Below, piece by piece: positions 42,477 to 52,400 of a stretch of 64,000 nt of DNA (position 1 is the first letter of the stretch; each line of letters begins with the position of its first letter). Both the position numbers and the translations under genes were made by a program. The stretch is from Nostoc sp. S4 (lineage in GTDB: Bacteria; Cyanobacteriota; Cyanobacteriia; Cyanobacteriales; Nostocaceae): the NCBI GenBank assembly GCA_029379225.1, contig JAQYWR010000004.1, positions 124,001 through 188,000 on the forward strand, given 5' to 3'. A model generated the notes under the pieces. It was not told the DNA's origin. It did no database searches and saw only the letters and a program-made list of their open reading frames with translations.

Positions 42477-42746
42477 TTAACAAGCTTTGGCAAGGTTTTT
42501 TTGTTTCCAATTTAACACTTTCTCGGAATAATTATTAACTAGTGAAGAAATATCTACTTCAGATAGCCAAATCATAGTTTCATAACCAACCCGACCCATT
42601 TGTGGCTCTGGGCCCATAGGCATTTCCACCAAATATTCCCAGCAACCTGACTTAAATCGGTAGTTTTTGATAATGCCTTCTCCACCAATAAAACTGACTA
42701 TCTGACCATAACAAAACTTAGGTACTGGCAAAACGCTTGCAGACAT
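42477..42746 (-). CDS. Conserved-looking small hypothetical protein
   Basis: 89 residues. LPVPKFCYGQIVSFIGGEGIIKNYRFKSGCWEYLVEMPMGPEPQMGRVGYETMIWLSEVDI reads as a small beta-rich protein with an SH3-like look. It starts at ATG and ends just upstream of the small membrane protein on the same strand (42 bp), so they may be co-transcribed. I recall similar short proteins in filamentous cyanobacteria, function unknown. Confidence 0.7.
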   Translation of the reverse strand: MSASVLPVPKFCYGQIVSFIGGEGIIKNYRFKSGCWEYLVEMPMGPEPQMGRVGYETMIWLSEVDISSLVNNYSEKVLNWKQKNLAKAC

Positions 42747-43618
42747 TCCTCGTAATTCCTTTGAGTAATACCGTAATAGCTAATGTTGTAGCTAAAAGAA
42801 AACTTGTAATTCTCTGTCAAGGGTTTTAACGTACTCTCTTTCAGAGGATTTAAGCTGGAGTCAACAATCGTACATCTAGAGTAATAAACGGCGCACGTAC
42901 ATATAGAGCAATAAATTACGATATTAATCAGCAAAAGCAATCGCAGCTACCTATAACTCACTATTAAGTAATGATGTTTACAACTAGACTTAACATTTAA
43001 CAACTCCTTTGGCAGATTTTAGGAAAAACAGGCGTATTTGTATAGATAGTGAGGACAAGCGCTTCTGCTGGAGGTGTGAAATATTAGGTTTGATATTTGT
43101 TTTTTAATTGAGTAAGTTGGCACAATCAAACTAAACTAGATGAAGAAAAATAGACAAAGCTTAAACCCTCTTTTGCTGTGCCTCTGCTCCTTACTCCCTG
43201 CCTTATCCCAACAAAAATTATTTATGCCGACCTACTTATTTGTTGACTATTAGTTGGACTAGAAATTGAGAGATGATTGTTTTTAATTGAATTGGCTATA
43301 GTACATCTTTGTAAAAATATATCCTTGAGAAGATTGGAATTTTTACCGAGATATAAATAGCTCCTATATCTTGTTTGTAAATTTCCTAAAGCTCGTTCAA
43401 AGGATTGAAGATAGCAAAAGCGTGATTGTTCGAGTGCGGTTAGCTGGAACCCTGCCAGTTCGTAGCCGAAATTGTAACTTTGCGTTGAACCCGCGAAGCG
43501 ATCGCCTTGGTCTAGCGTATAGTATAGTAGCGCTAAAGCCTCAAACCAGATCCACTGATAATAATTCGTCGTAATTAGACAAACTACTAGAGTACAACTC
43601 CCTTAACTTTTTGACTCA
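42747..43618. other. Intergenic region upstream of hetI, no supported gene
   Basis: About 870 bp. A frame at 43371-43574 on the plus strand has no family resemblance and holds CGAAGCGATCGCCTTGG-like repeat sequence; another at 42698-42940 overlaps a real gene. The hetI promoter should lie near the right end. Confidence 0.5.
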
Positions 43619-44338
43619 ATGACCGCTGTTAATGATATTTGGCAACCTGCACCTATAGATTTAACTCTATTACCGGATGAGATTCATGTTTGGCGCATAG
43701 ACCTCGACCAACCAGAAGCACAACTGCAAAATTTGGCAGCAACCCTTTCCAATGACGAAATGATTCGTGCTCAACGATTTCATTTTCAGCAACATCAGCA
43801 GCGTTTCATCGCTGGTCGCGGTATTCTGCGAAGTATACTAGGCCGTTACTTGGGTATCAAGCCATCAGAAGTTCAGTTTAATTATCAACAGCGCGGCAAA
43901 CCATTATTAGCAGAGGCATTGGCTGATAGGGGACTAGAGTTTAATTTGTCTCATTCCCAAGAATTAGGTTTGTGTGCGGTGAATTGTAGGCGTGAAATTG
44001 GTGTAGACCTAGAATATATTCGTCCGGTTTCAGATTTGGAAGCTCTTGCCAAACGGTTCTTTTTACCGAGAGAATATGAAATGTTGCGATCGCTATCTCC
44101 CAACCAACAGCAAGAGGTATTTTTCCGTTACTGGACTTGCAAGGAAGCTTATTTAAAAGCAACCGGAGACGGACTATCACAGCTAGAAGAAGTTGAAGTA
44201 TTTCTGACTCCCACAGAACCAGCCAAGTTACAAATATCTGAAGACTGGAGTCTTTTTGAATTAGTACCTGCTAACAATTATGTTGCCACTGTTGCTGTAG
44301 CGAATTTTGGCTGGAATTTAAAATGTTGGCAATATTGA
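43619..44338 (+). CDS. hetI: 4'-phosphopantetheinyl transferase HetI (Sfp type)
   Basis: 239 residues, normal length. Sfp-type motifs are FNLSHSQELGLCAV, IGVDLEYIRP (Asp130, Glu132) and FFRYWTCKEAYLKATGDGL (Glu176), the three magnesium ligands. HetI transfers phosphopantetheine from CoA to acyl carrier proteins; the ACPs of HglE and HglB in this cluster are its obvious substrates. It is convergent with hetN, the arrangement known from Anabaena PCC 7120. No operon partner is seen on its own strand. Confidence 0.93.
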   Translation: MTAVNDIWQPAPIDLTLLPDEIHVWRIDLDQPEAQLQNLAATLSNDEMIRAQRFHFQQHQQRFIAGRGILRSILGRYLGIKPSEVQFNYQQRGKPLLAEALADRGLEFNLSHSQELGLCAVNCRREIGVDLEYIRPVSDLEALAKRFFLPREYEMLRSLSPNQQQEVFFRYWTCKEAYLKATGDGLSQLEEVEVFLTPTEPAKLQISEDWSLFELVPANNYVATVAVANFGWNLKCWQY

Positions 44339-44375
44339 AAGTGTTGATTGTTGACTGTTGAGTGTTGAGTTAGGA
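44338..44375. repeat. Heptanucleotide repeat between hetI and hetN
   Basis: About four 7-bp units of the TTGACTG/TTGAGTG type directly after the hetI stop, similar to the run at 12670-12694. Confidence 0.65.
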
Positions 44376-44394
44376 ACTTTCCTCATCTCCCTAT

Positions 44395-45198
44395 CTATTT
44401 CTCTTCCTGCATATTTCTGACAATTTTCGTTACCATTTTTCTGGGTACGAATCTGACAATTTTTGCGAGTAATTTATTTATAAAACCAGGAATGACAATG
44501 ATTTTGCCCTTCATTAAGCCACGATAACCGATTTCGGCTACTGTTTGTGCGTCCATCATTCTCTTACCTTTGAGCATCTTTGAGTCTGCCATTCCCGTTC
44601 TTTGATGGAAGGCTGATTCTGTTGAACCTGGACAAAGAACTGTCACAGTGACGCCTGTACCTTCTAATTCATTAGCAATCGCTTCTGAAAATGATAAGAT
44701 ATAAGCCTTAGTCGCAAAATAAACTGCCATCAAAGGGCCTGGTTGAAAGGCAGCAGCCGAGGCGACATTTAATATTTTTCCTTCACCTTGATTGACCATA
44801 TCCTTGAGAAATAGCTTAGTTAAATGGGTGAGACACACCAAATTTACCTGTAGCATTTCCAGCTCAGCAGTTAAATCTGTTTGATTAAATAATCCATAAG
44901 TACCAAATCCAGCATTATTTACCAAGACATCGACTTTAATATTGGCTTGCTGTAGTTCTGTAAAAATTTCTTCTGGAGAGGTTGATCTGGATAAATCTTT
45001 AACAATATCTTTGACAAAATTTCCATATTTTAACTGGAATTTTTCGGCAATTTCTGCTAACTTTATCCCATTTTTATCCACTAAGACAAGATTGTAATTA
45101 TCAGCAGCAAAAAGACATGCTAATTGGTAGCCAATTCCACTTGCTGCTCCAGTAATGAGAGCTGTTTTTTTGCTCTGTTTTTGATGTGTTGTTTTCAT
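44395..45198 (-). CDS. hetN: HetN-type short-chain dehydrogenase/reductase, without the RGSGR peptide
   Basis: 267 residues. The NAD(P)-binding motif TGAASGIG lies at 16-23, NNAG near 94, and the catalytic Ser147 and Tyr160-x-x-x-Lys164 are present, so it should be an active ketoacyl reductase-like enzyme. Position (after hglB, convergent with hetI) is that of hetN. In Anabaena PCC 7120 HetN holds an internal RGSGR peptide thought to inhibit HetR and keep heterocyst spacing; the homologous site here reads QGEGK (137-141), just before ILNVAS. The protein is about 20 residues shorter than the PCC 7120 one as I recall. Enzymatic role in glycolipid synthesis remains possible; pattern control by the peptide does not look possible. 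Confidence 0.8.
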   Translation of the reverse strand: MKTTHQKQSKKTALITGAASGIGYQLACLFAADNYNLVLVDKNGIKLAEIAEKFQLKYGNFVKDIVKDLSRSTSPEEIFTELQQANIKVDVLVNNAGFGTYGLFNQTDLTAELEMLQVNLVCLTHLTKLFLKDMVNQGEGKILNVASAAAFQPGPLMAVYFATKAYILSFSEAIANELEGTGVTVTVLCPGSTESAFHQRTGMADSKMLKGKRMMDAQTVAEIGYRGLMKGKIIVIPGFINKLLAKIVRFVPRKMVTKIVRNMQEEK

Positions 45199-45886
45199 GT
45201 AAGAATGTTGGTGAATTTAAATGAATGAAAGTCTTTTTTATTGACAGTGGTTATTCATCTACAATTAAGTATGCGTAATATCTCAAACTACGAAAAACGT
45301 CTTGAGTCAAAATAATCTTTAATTTAATTATTAATTCAGAATTAACTGTTGATGCTTAAGAGCTAGTCAAAATAATTCGTCATTCGTAGTTACAATCAGT
45401 AAAGGCTTAAACCCACTACTATCTTGTTGACCACCCTATAGGTTTGCCAGTCACTCATGGGGAAAACAGCCAAGACCACGCTGGCTCACCAAATCAAAAA
45501 TTCAGTGAGGGCTTGTAGCCATTGAATTACGAATTACGAATTAGTAATTACTTGGTCAAGAAATATCCCTGTATCTGCAACATATATTTGAACTACTTAC
45601 TTTTGGAAGTAATTCAAATTTTGTATTCTCTAATAACCATTGTATACTGTTTTTTGTTAAGAAGTAAATTTTAAAATTTACATTTATTAAACAGCAGTTA
45701 AACTTCAAGATTCAAAATTATTGAAAATTCTACCCAGAAAAGGGTAAAGTTTAAGAATAGTAATATTTCATACTTATTCTCCAAATTCAAAAGGATAAAT
45801 TAGCTTGTTTTCAGAGATTTTTAAACTTTGGATTTTGAATATTAAATCCAAAACCCAAAATCTAAAATCTTAAATTTTGCACCCTA
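45199..45886. other. Intergenic region between hglB and hetN
   Basis: About 690 bp, AT-rich, with no supported frame. It would carry the hetN promoter and the end of the hgl transcript. AATTCAAAATTT/AAAATCTAAAATCT runs near 45830-45870 are simple AT-rich repeats. Confidence 0.5.
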
Positions 45887-47401
45887 CTAAGCGAGATTTA
45901 AAAAACCACTTTGAATTAAATAAGCGGTATAAGTCATAAACAATTGAGAGTCAATAGTGGGGCAAGCAATAGAACTTCCTGCTAGTGCATGGAGAGTATC
46001 TTGGCAGCTAATATGAGGTCTTCTAGCTTGTAAATATAAATCCGGAATAGTCAGTTGTTCGTCAGACCAGCGTTCCAGTAAAAATGGTCGCAGAGTATAT
46101 AAAGGATTGTCTACAGAAGACACATTATTGATTAACTCTGCTTGCCATTGTTCGTAAGGAATCATCTCAACTGAATAGCCGAAAGAGCGTATCCAATCAA
46201 CTAAGATTTTTAAAGGTGCAGGTTGGGGATGTTGTAAATGGAAAGCCTTACCTATGGATTCTTTTTGACGTGATAAATAGACAATAGCTTTACTCACATA
46301 GTCTACAGGAGACATATCCAACATATATTCTACATCGGGGAAACTTCCCATTTGTAGACAACCCTTAGCCATCAAATTGATAAAGTCATGGGTGTTGCAA
46401 ATGCCAGTTTTACTATCTCCAGCAATCAGAGGTGGTCGATAGATAGTTACAGGAAGTCCGCGGTCGCGGGCGATTTTAACTAACTTTTCAGCTACCCATT
46501 TAGTTTGAGAGTAACCAAGATAAATACCTTCCCAATGATTGAATTCATCCTGTTCTTTAACAACCTTCCCAGCATAAACAGGTGATTCAAAAACTGCAAC
46601 ACTCGAAACGTAATGTACGGGTTTGACTTTAATTTGACAAGCTAATCTTAAAACTTCTTGAGTTCCCAGAACGTTAGCAGTTTTCAATGCCGAATAGGGG
46701 TAAACATAATTCAGCAAAGCACCGCTATGATAGATACTATCAATTTTGGCAGCTAAGATTTGAAATTGTTCTAGACCAAGACCTAATAATGGTAGAGACA
46801 AATCGCCAATAACAGGAGTAATTCTAGAATTATACTCTTCCTGCCAAATTGCATATTGTTCGAGATTATTTTGCAGTTTAGTCTTGCCTGCTTCCAGATT
46901 ATCAGCACGGACTAAACAATAGATATCCGCATTAGTTTCCTGTAGTAATTCCCGGATGATAAAGGCTCCTAAAAAGCCGGTTCCTCCGGTTAAAAAGATG
47001 TTTTTGGGTTCAGCTACAGGTAAATTAGCAGCAGCACCAGGATTAATAGTAGGGTCAAGAACAGCCTCGGCACCTAAATCTAAAACCAAGGGGGTAGTAT
47101 TGACGTTAGAAGATGCTGATTTTGTATCTTGAATCGTTGAATCTTCTTGTACTTCTTCAGCCAAACGCTGTGAAAGCGATGCAATATTTGGATAATGCCA
47201 TAACAGTAACGGAGATGGTTGAAATCCTAGCAATTTTTCTAATTTACCTACTAGAATCATTGCTTGGGCGGAATCCAAGCCATAGTTTTCTAAATGTTCT
47301 TCAATATCTATTTCGGCAGTTTCTACTCCTAGCAACTTAGCTAAGTTAGATACCAAAAAATTCTGAATATCTGCTGCGGTAAAAGACTGTTTTAAAGTCA
47401 T
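45887..47401 (-). CDS. hglB: HglB: ACP plus thioester reductase that releases the heterocyst glycolipid chain
   Basis: 504 residues (also called HetM). An N-terminal ACP with phosphopantetheine Ser44 ([10 protein letters not shown]) is joined by a linker to a thioester reductase domain of the extended SDR kind: [20 protein letters not shown] (Rossmann, near 134-153), then [18 protein letters not shown] and [12 protein letters not shown] with the catalytic Tyr and Lys. It would reduce the finished polyketide thioester to the long-chain alcohol that becomes the glycolipid aglycone. Only 2 bp separate it from the PfaD-like gene upstream, so they form one operon. Confidence 0.9.
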   Translation of the reverse strand: MTLKQSFTAADIQNFLVSNLAKLLGVETAEIDIEEHLENYGLDSAQAMILVGKLEKLLGFQPSPLLLWHYPNIASLSQRLAEEVQEDSTIQDTKSASSNVNTTPLVLDLGAEAVLDPTINPGAAANLPVAEPKNIFLTGGTGFLGAFIIRELLQETNADIYCLVRADNLEAGKTKLQNNLEQYAIWQEEYNSRITPVIGDLSLPLLGLGLEQFQILAAKIDSIYHSGALLNYVYPYSALKTANVLGTQEVLRLACQIKVKPVHYVSSVAVFESPVYAGKVVKEQDEFNHWEGIYLGYSQTKWVAEKLVKIARDRGLPVTIYRPPLIAGDSKTGICNTHDFINLMAKGCLQMGSFPDVEYMLDMSPVDYVSKAIVYLSRQKESIGKAFHLQHPQPAPLKILVDWIRSFGYSVEMIPYEQWQAELINNVSSVDNPLYTLRPFLLERWSDEQLTIPDLYLQARRPHISCQDTLHALAGSSIACPTIDSQLFMTYTAYLIQSGFLNLA

Positions 47402-47403
47402 TT

Positions 47404-49077
47404 TTAAATCTCCACTAATGTAGAACGTACTGGTTGATATTGACTGTAATAATTAGAGACTTGTAACCCTTGCATTTTCAAACTTTGGATGCGATATAAA
47501 AAGGCTGTACCAGTCATAATTTGGTCAGCAATATCAACTACCCGGCGATTATTTGAGTCAGACAGATAAGAACCTCTTACCCAGTCATTGAAGCTACCCA
47601 TTGCCGGTCCGCACCAAATTTGATAATCGACCTCTCGACCTTTTTCACCAGAATTAGACCATCGAGAAGATAATCCTAAATACCAGCGGAAAATCAACGC
47701 CATTTTTAGCTTCGGATTATTGACAGCTTTGCCCAATTTTTCCGGATTTCTTTGGGACAAATAAGCTGCTGTTCCTTCCCAAACTTCAGCAATAGTTTTG
47801 CGAAAAACTTGTTTTTCTAACTTCTCTCTTTCTACAAGAGGAATGTCTTCAATTGAGTTATAAGCGCGATAGAGTTCAAATAGTTTTTGCGCTCGCATGG
47901 GAAACATTGTACCCCGTTTGAGGACTTGCAATTTGACTCCCATTTCAAACATATCTGCGGCTGGTGCCATCATCATATCAGCCATTTCTGCTTGAGCTAG
48001 TAATTTCTTGGTATGCTCGCAAGCTCCAGATTCAATGCATGATTGATTAATAGAACCAGTTACTACATAAGCAGCACCCATCATGAAACCAGCTAATGCT
48101 GATTCTGGTGTTCCAATTCCACCTGCTACTCCAACTCGAATGGGTATTTGGTAATGATATTGCGCTTGAATTTCGTCCCGCAAAGCAACAAGAGAAGGTA
48201 GCAAACAAACCAAGGGACGGTTATCTGTATGACCGCCAGAATCAGCTTCGACGGTAATATCATCAGCCATCGGAACTTTAGCGGCGAGAGTTGCTTGTAA
48301 TTCAGTAATTAATCCTTGTTCCAGAAGTTCTTTAAGAATTCTGGGTGGTGCAGGTTGCATAAATTTAGTAGCAACTTCTCGGCGAGAAATTTTAGCAATG
48401 ACTTTATTTCTGATTTCAATTTGATTAGCGTCATTTAATCCCAAACCAGCTACGCGATAGTAGACAATGTTGGGAGTTAAGTCAAGAAATGCGGATGCTT
48501 CTACCGTTCTTACCTGATATTTCAGGTATAAATTTACAGCGCGGCGTTCAATTGCAGGTTCGCTGGGACTGTGAATTAAATTAAATGCATAAGGTCCTTG
48601 GGGTAAGGCTTGTTGAATCTTCTTAATGGCTGCTTCTAAACGGTCTGGGCTTAAACCACCTGCGCCAAAAGAACTCAAAATTTGTGCTTTTCCTAGGGCA
48701 ATGACCATTTCTTCAGAAGCAATTCCACCGGCCATTGCACCAGTAGTATAGGCATATTTCACTCCATAAAAGGAGAGAAAATTAGGATCTCCTAATTGTT
48801 GAATATTGACTGGTGCAACAAATGTTAAGAGTTCTACTTGTGATGTTGTAGTATTATCAACTGAGGACAAATACCCCTCGTTTGTGACACCGATTTTTCC
48901 AGCAACTTTCACGATGTAGCAAGGTTTATCTAATACCATCAATTTATTTTTGATGGCTTCTTGCTCAAAAGATATAGATTCTAAAGAACCTTTCCAAACT
49001 TGATTTTGAGTATGAAACCAAGGGGAGAAGTTTAGCCCGTTATCGTGTTTACTTAGTACCGTATCTACGGTTGTCAC
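47404..49077 (-). CDS. PfaD-like trans-acting enoyl reductase of the hgl cluster
   Basis: 557 residues. FMN-dependent, nitronate-monooxygenase-like TIM barrel as in PfaD of PUFA synthases: [14 protein letters not shown] near the start, then [41 protein letters not shown] and [32 protein letters not shown]. It would reduce the double bond left by the dehydratase. Gene position between hglC and hglB is that of the gene listed as hglA in Anabaena as I recall, but I leave the symbol open. It starts 332 bp downstream of the hglC stop across a repeat-filled gap. Confidence 0.9.
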   Translation of the reverse strand: MTTVDTVLSKHDNGLNFSPWFHTQNQVWKGSLESISFEQEAIKNKLMVLDKPCYIVKVAGKIGVTNEGYLSSVDNTTTSQVELLTFVAPVNIQQLGDPNFLSFYGVKYAYTTGAMAGGIASEEMVIALGKAQILSSFGAGGLSPDRLEAAIKKIQQALPQGPYAFNLIHSPSEPAIERRAVNLYLKYQVRTVEASAFLDLTPNIVYYRVAGLGLNDANQIEIRNKVIAKISRREVATKFMQPAPPRILKELLEQGLITELQATLAAKVPMADDITVEADSGGHTDNRPLVCLLPSLVALRDEIQAQYHYQIPIRVGVAGGIGTPESALAGFMMGAAYVVTGSINQSCIESGACEHTKKLLAQAEMADMMMAPAADMFEMGVKLQVLKRGTMFPMRAQKLFELYRAYNSIEDIPLVEREKLEKQVFRKTIAEVWEGTAAYLSQRNPEKLGKAVNNPKLKMALIFRWYLGLSSRWSNSGEKGREVDYQIWCGPAMGSFNDWVRGSYLSDSNNRRVVDIADQIMTGTAFLYRIQSLKMQGLQVSNYYSQYQPVRSTLVEI

Positions 49078-49140
49078 AGCAGTTGTCCCTCAAATTATAA
49101 GCGTTAGAGTTAAAGTCTGGTTTTTGTGGAAGTGTGAATT

Positions 49141-49330
49141 TGTTTTACGCACAGACGCAGCACAAAGTCTGTAGACGCTTCTGCGGCTTCCCGCAGGGTG
49201 CGCCAGTTTCCAGCGCAGACGCCCGGAGGGCGGCTTACCGAAGGCATCAAAACTTTCCAAGACAGAGGCGCAGAGAGTAAGAGTTTGAGAGATGAGAATT
49301 TTCAGATTGATGCGATAGACTTCTTGCATA
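49141..49330. repeat. Dispersed repeats in the hglC to PfaD gap
   Basis: Contains the core AGACGCCCGGAGGGCGGCTT followed by GAAGGCATCAAAACTT (49217-49255), also found at 54275-54314, plus a TTCTGCGGCTTCCCGCAGGG palindrome. The 79-codon frame over it is only repeat sequence. Confidence 0.75.
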
Positions 49331-49409
49331 AATAAATTGGGATCTCACGCAAAGGCGCAAACAAGAAGGTAAAAATGAAATGAGGAGTTTTGCAAGAAGT
49401 CTAATGCTT

Positions 49410-52400
49410 TTATTTGGGTTCTTCGTCGAGTAAGTTTTGGGCGCAGGCTAATTGTAGTTGAATGATTTGACTCATTTGCTGGCTAAACTCTTGTCTAGCT
49501 TGTAGAAAGGCTGTGTGTGCTTGAGTTATCTTTGAGTTGTTAGCGTTGAGTTTTTGATACTGAGACTTATTTAAATCAGACATGTGGATGATTCTACGAA
49601 GTTTCCGAGTGGTGGTTGGAGGAGAAAAACTAGGTTGAGTGATTGTCTGTTCAATTGCGGTTGACTCAGAAGATTTTACTTCTTCTTTAAATTCAAAACC
49701 GTTATCAATGATATTTTTCACTGAAACTTTTTCTGGCTGGAGATGCAAGGGTGAGACGTTATCAGGATTACTTGTTTGGGAGAAGATTGTACTGCGAGTT
49801 TCTAAGGAAGATTCAGGTAAAAATTGAGGTTGGTTTTTGGTGCGATCGCCTTTACATTTCTCAACTAAATCTCCAAATATTTGGCGATTATCTTGGGTCA
49901 AAATGCTATCAGTAATTGATTGTCCGCCCAAAACTACAGTTCTCAGAGTTGCTTTATTTTGACTGCCACTTTGTGCAACACTATACAGTGGTGATAAATC
50001 GACATCTGCCCGATGACTAACAAGTTTGGCCAGTGCTTTGACAATAGAAGCATGGTCATCCATACCTCTACGATTTAGGGATACTGTAATGTGTTCTTTA
50101 CCTTGAAGAATTTTATCAATCCAGCGAGAACAGACATTACCAGCGCCAGCTTCAATGAATATTTTGGCACCATCACCATAGAGACGATTAACTAACCTGG
50201 GAAAGTCTAATTGTTGCGAAAGACCTGTAGCAATGCTACGAGCGATTTCGCCATTCTCAAGTTTAATTGGCTGATATTGGGCAGCAGAATAAAATACAAT
50301 GCCAGGGATATTTTGAGATGGTAATGTGTTTAGTTTCACTAATTCACCATACTCCGTTCGCATTGTCTCGGAATGAATCACATGGTCAAAGGGAGCCGGG
50401 AAAGCATTACACTCCAAGGCTTTTATGACTCGCTGACAGGCTTCTGGTTCCCCAGCAATTAATACCTCTTCCGGTGTATTAATCTGAGTTAAGTAAACAC
50501 GCTGCTCATTTTTTAGACATTCCCTAACTTGCTCTGGACTAGCCATCAAAACATAGTTAGCCCAAAGATTATTGTCGCTAGCAGACGAAATTTTTGGTAG
50601 TCCCCAATACTCACGCACAGCATTTTTTGGTCCTGATAACCTGTCACCAAATAAAGCTGATGAATTGAAGCTACTACTACCTTCATAAAAATTGCTCCAA
50701 ACTCCTTGGGCAACCATCATGCTTGTTTCACCCAAGCTATACCCAAAAACATATTTAGGTTTAACTTGAAAATCATCACGAATAATCGTAGTGAGTAATC
50801 TGGTGCAAAACATTTCGGCTTCAAACATTGCTAGAGAATCATCTAGCAATTTCTTTTCTAGCGTTTCTAGTTCTCTAGTAGTTAATTTCTTCAAGCTTCT
50901 AGGAAAAACTAGGAGTTCAACATCAGCAGCACGTTTATAAATACTTTTAACCATTAAGTCGTTGTAGACTTTAGGAAATAGGCGAAACAGTGTGCGACCG
51001 ATGCCAAGATAAGAATTGACTGCTGCCGGATAAATGTAAGCAATTTCACCTTGTTTACCCAGTGGTTTAGATGTGAAATAACTACCATTAGGTGTCTGCC
51101 AATCCCCTCCACGTTCAAAAGCATTATTTACACCTTTACGCGCAGACTCGATTTCTTTGAATAATTCTTTTTGGTTGCGTCCTGTAATTGCTAGAACATA
51201 TTTTGCAGCTGATTGTTTTTGAAAGTTCTCAAAATATTCGCTTGCAGTTGCTTTAAGAGAAGCAGAATTTTCAATGGTTTTTTGGAAATTATCCAAAGCC
51301 GCAAACAAACTTGAGCTATCATCAGCCGGAATGGGAAAAAGACAAAAGGGTTTTTCTGCTAAATATCGGCTACTGCGTTCTTCTTGGCTACCTTCTTCCG
51401 ATAAGATGACATGAGCAAAACTGCCATCATACCCAATACTGTTAAGTGCTGAGACTCTGGATGTACCGTTTTTGCTTAAAAACCAAGGTCTTGATTCTGT
51501 AGCCACATAAAAAGGACTGCCTTCCCATACCTGCGGCGTTTTTACACCAGACCAATTGGGGGTAGCGGGTATGTACCTGTGATACAGACAAAGAGCATTT
51601 TTAATCAGGCTGGCAATTCCGGAAGCAACATAGGTGTGACCGATATTTGCTTTGACGCTACCAATTGCACAGTGCAACCCATCGCCCACTGGCGGATAAG
51701 CTTGCAGCAAACCTGTGATTTCTGCTGCATCTTCCTGGGGAATACCACTAGCGCAAACTTCCAGGTAATTTACCTGTGTGGGTTGGATACCTGCAATCTC
51801 GAAAGCTTGTTTGCAGACTTGGCTGATAGTTTCGCCATCTACAACGGTAGAATGGGCTTGTCCGATGCTAACAGCATCAATAACTGCATAGATGCGTTCC
51901 GCATTTTCTAGGGCGGTGTCATGGCGTTTGAGAACAACTGCACCCGCACCTTCGCCGACTGTCCAGCCATCTGCGTTTTGGTCGTAACTCAAGGTAGTAG
52001 TACCCGTATTTACCTTAGCAATTTGGCTTCGCAGTAAGACGTTTTCGACACCGCCAGCCAAATCAACAGCACCAACAACTACAGCCTCAACTTCTCCAGT
52101 AGCCAGTAGCATTTGTGCTACTTCTAAAGCTTTGAGAGCAGAATTTTCACCTGCTGTCATCGTAAATGCTGGGCCAGTGAAATTCCACAAAGCAGAAATG
52201 CGACTCGCCATAATGTTGGCAATGTGACTCACATATTCGCCGATTTCTACTGGGTGATGGAGGCTATCTTTGACGATGGTTTCCAGTTGAGTTTGCTCTT
52301 CTGTAGGTAAAGAGATTTCTTGAGCGAGTAAACCTTCTTTAACTTGCCAAGGCAAATTCCACCTTTGCTGTAGTTGATGTACAGACAACTCTGTTTCTGC

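Noticed and set aside
43371..43574. 67-codon frame upstream of hetI
   Set aside because: No family features and it includes HIP1 and repeat-like sequence.
49090..49329. 79-codon minus-strand frame between hglC and the PfaD-like gene
   Set aside because: It consists of dispersed-repeat sequence only.
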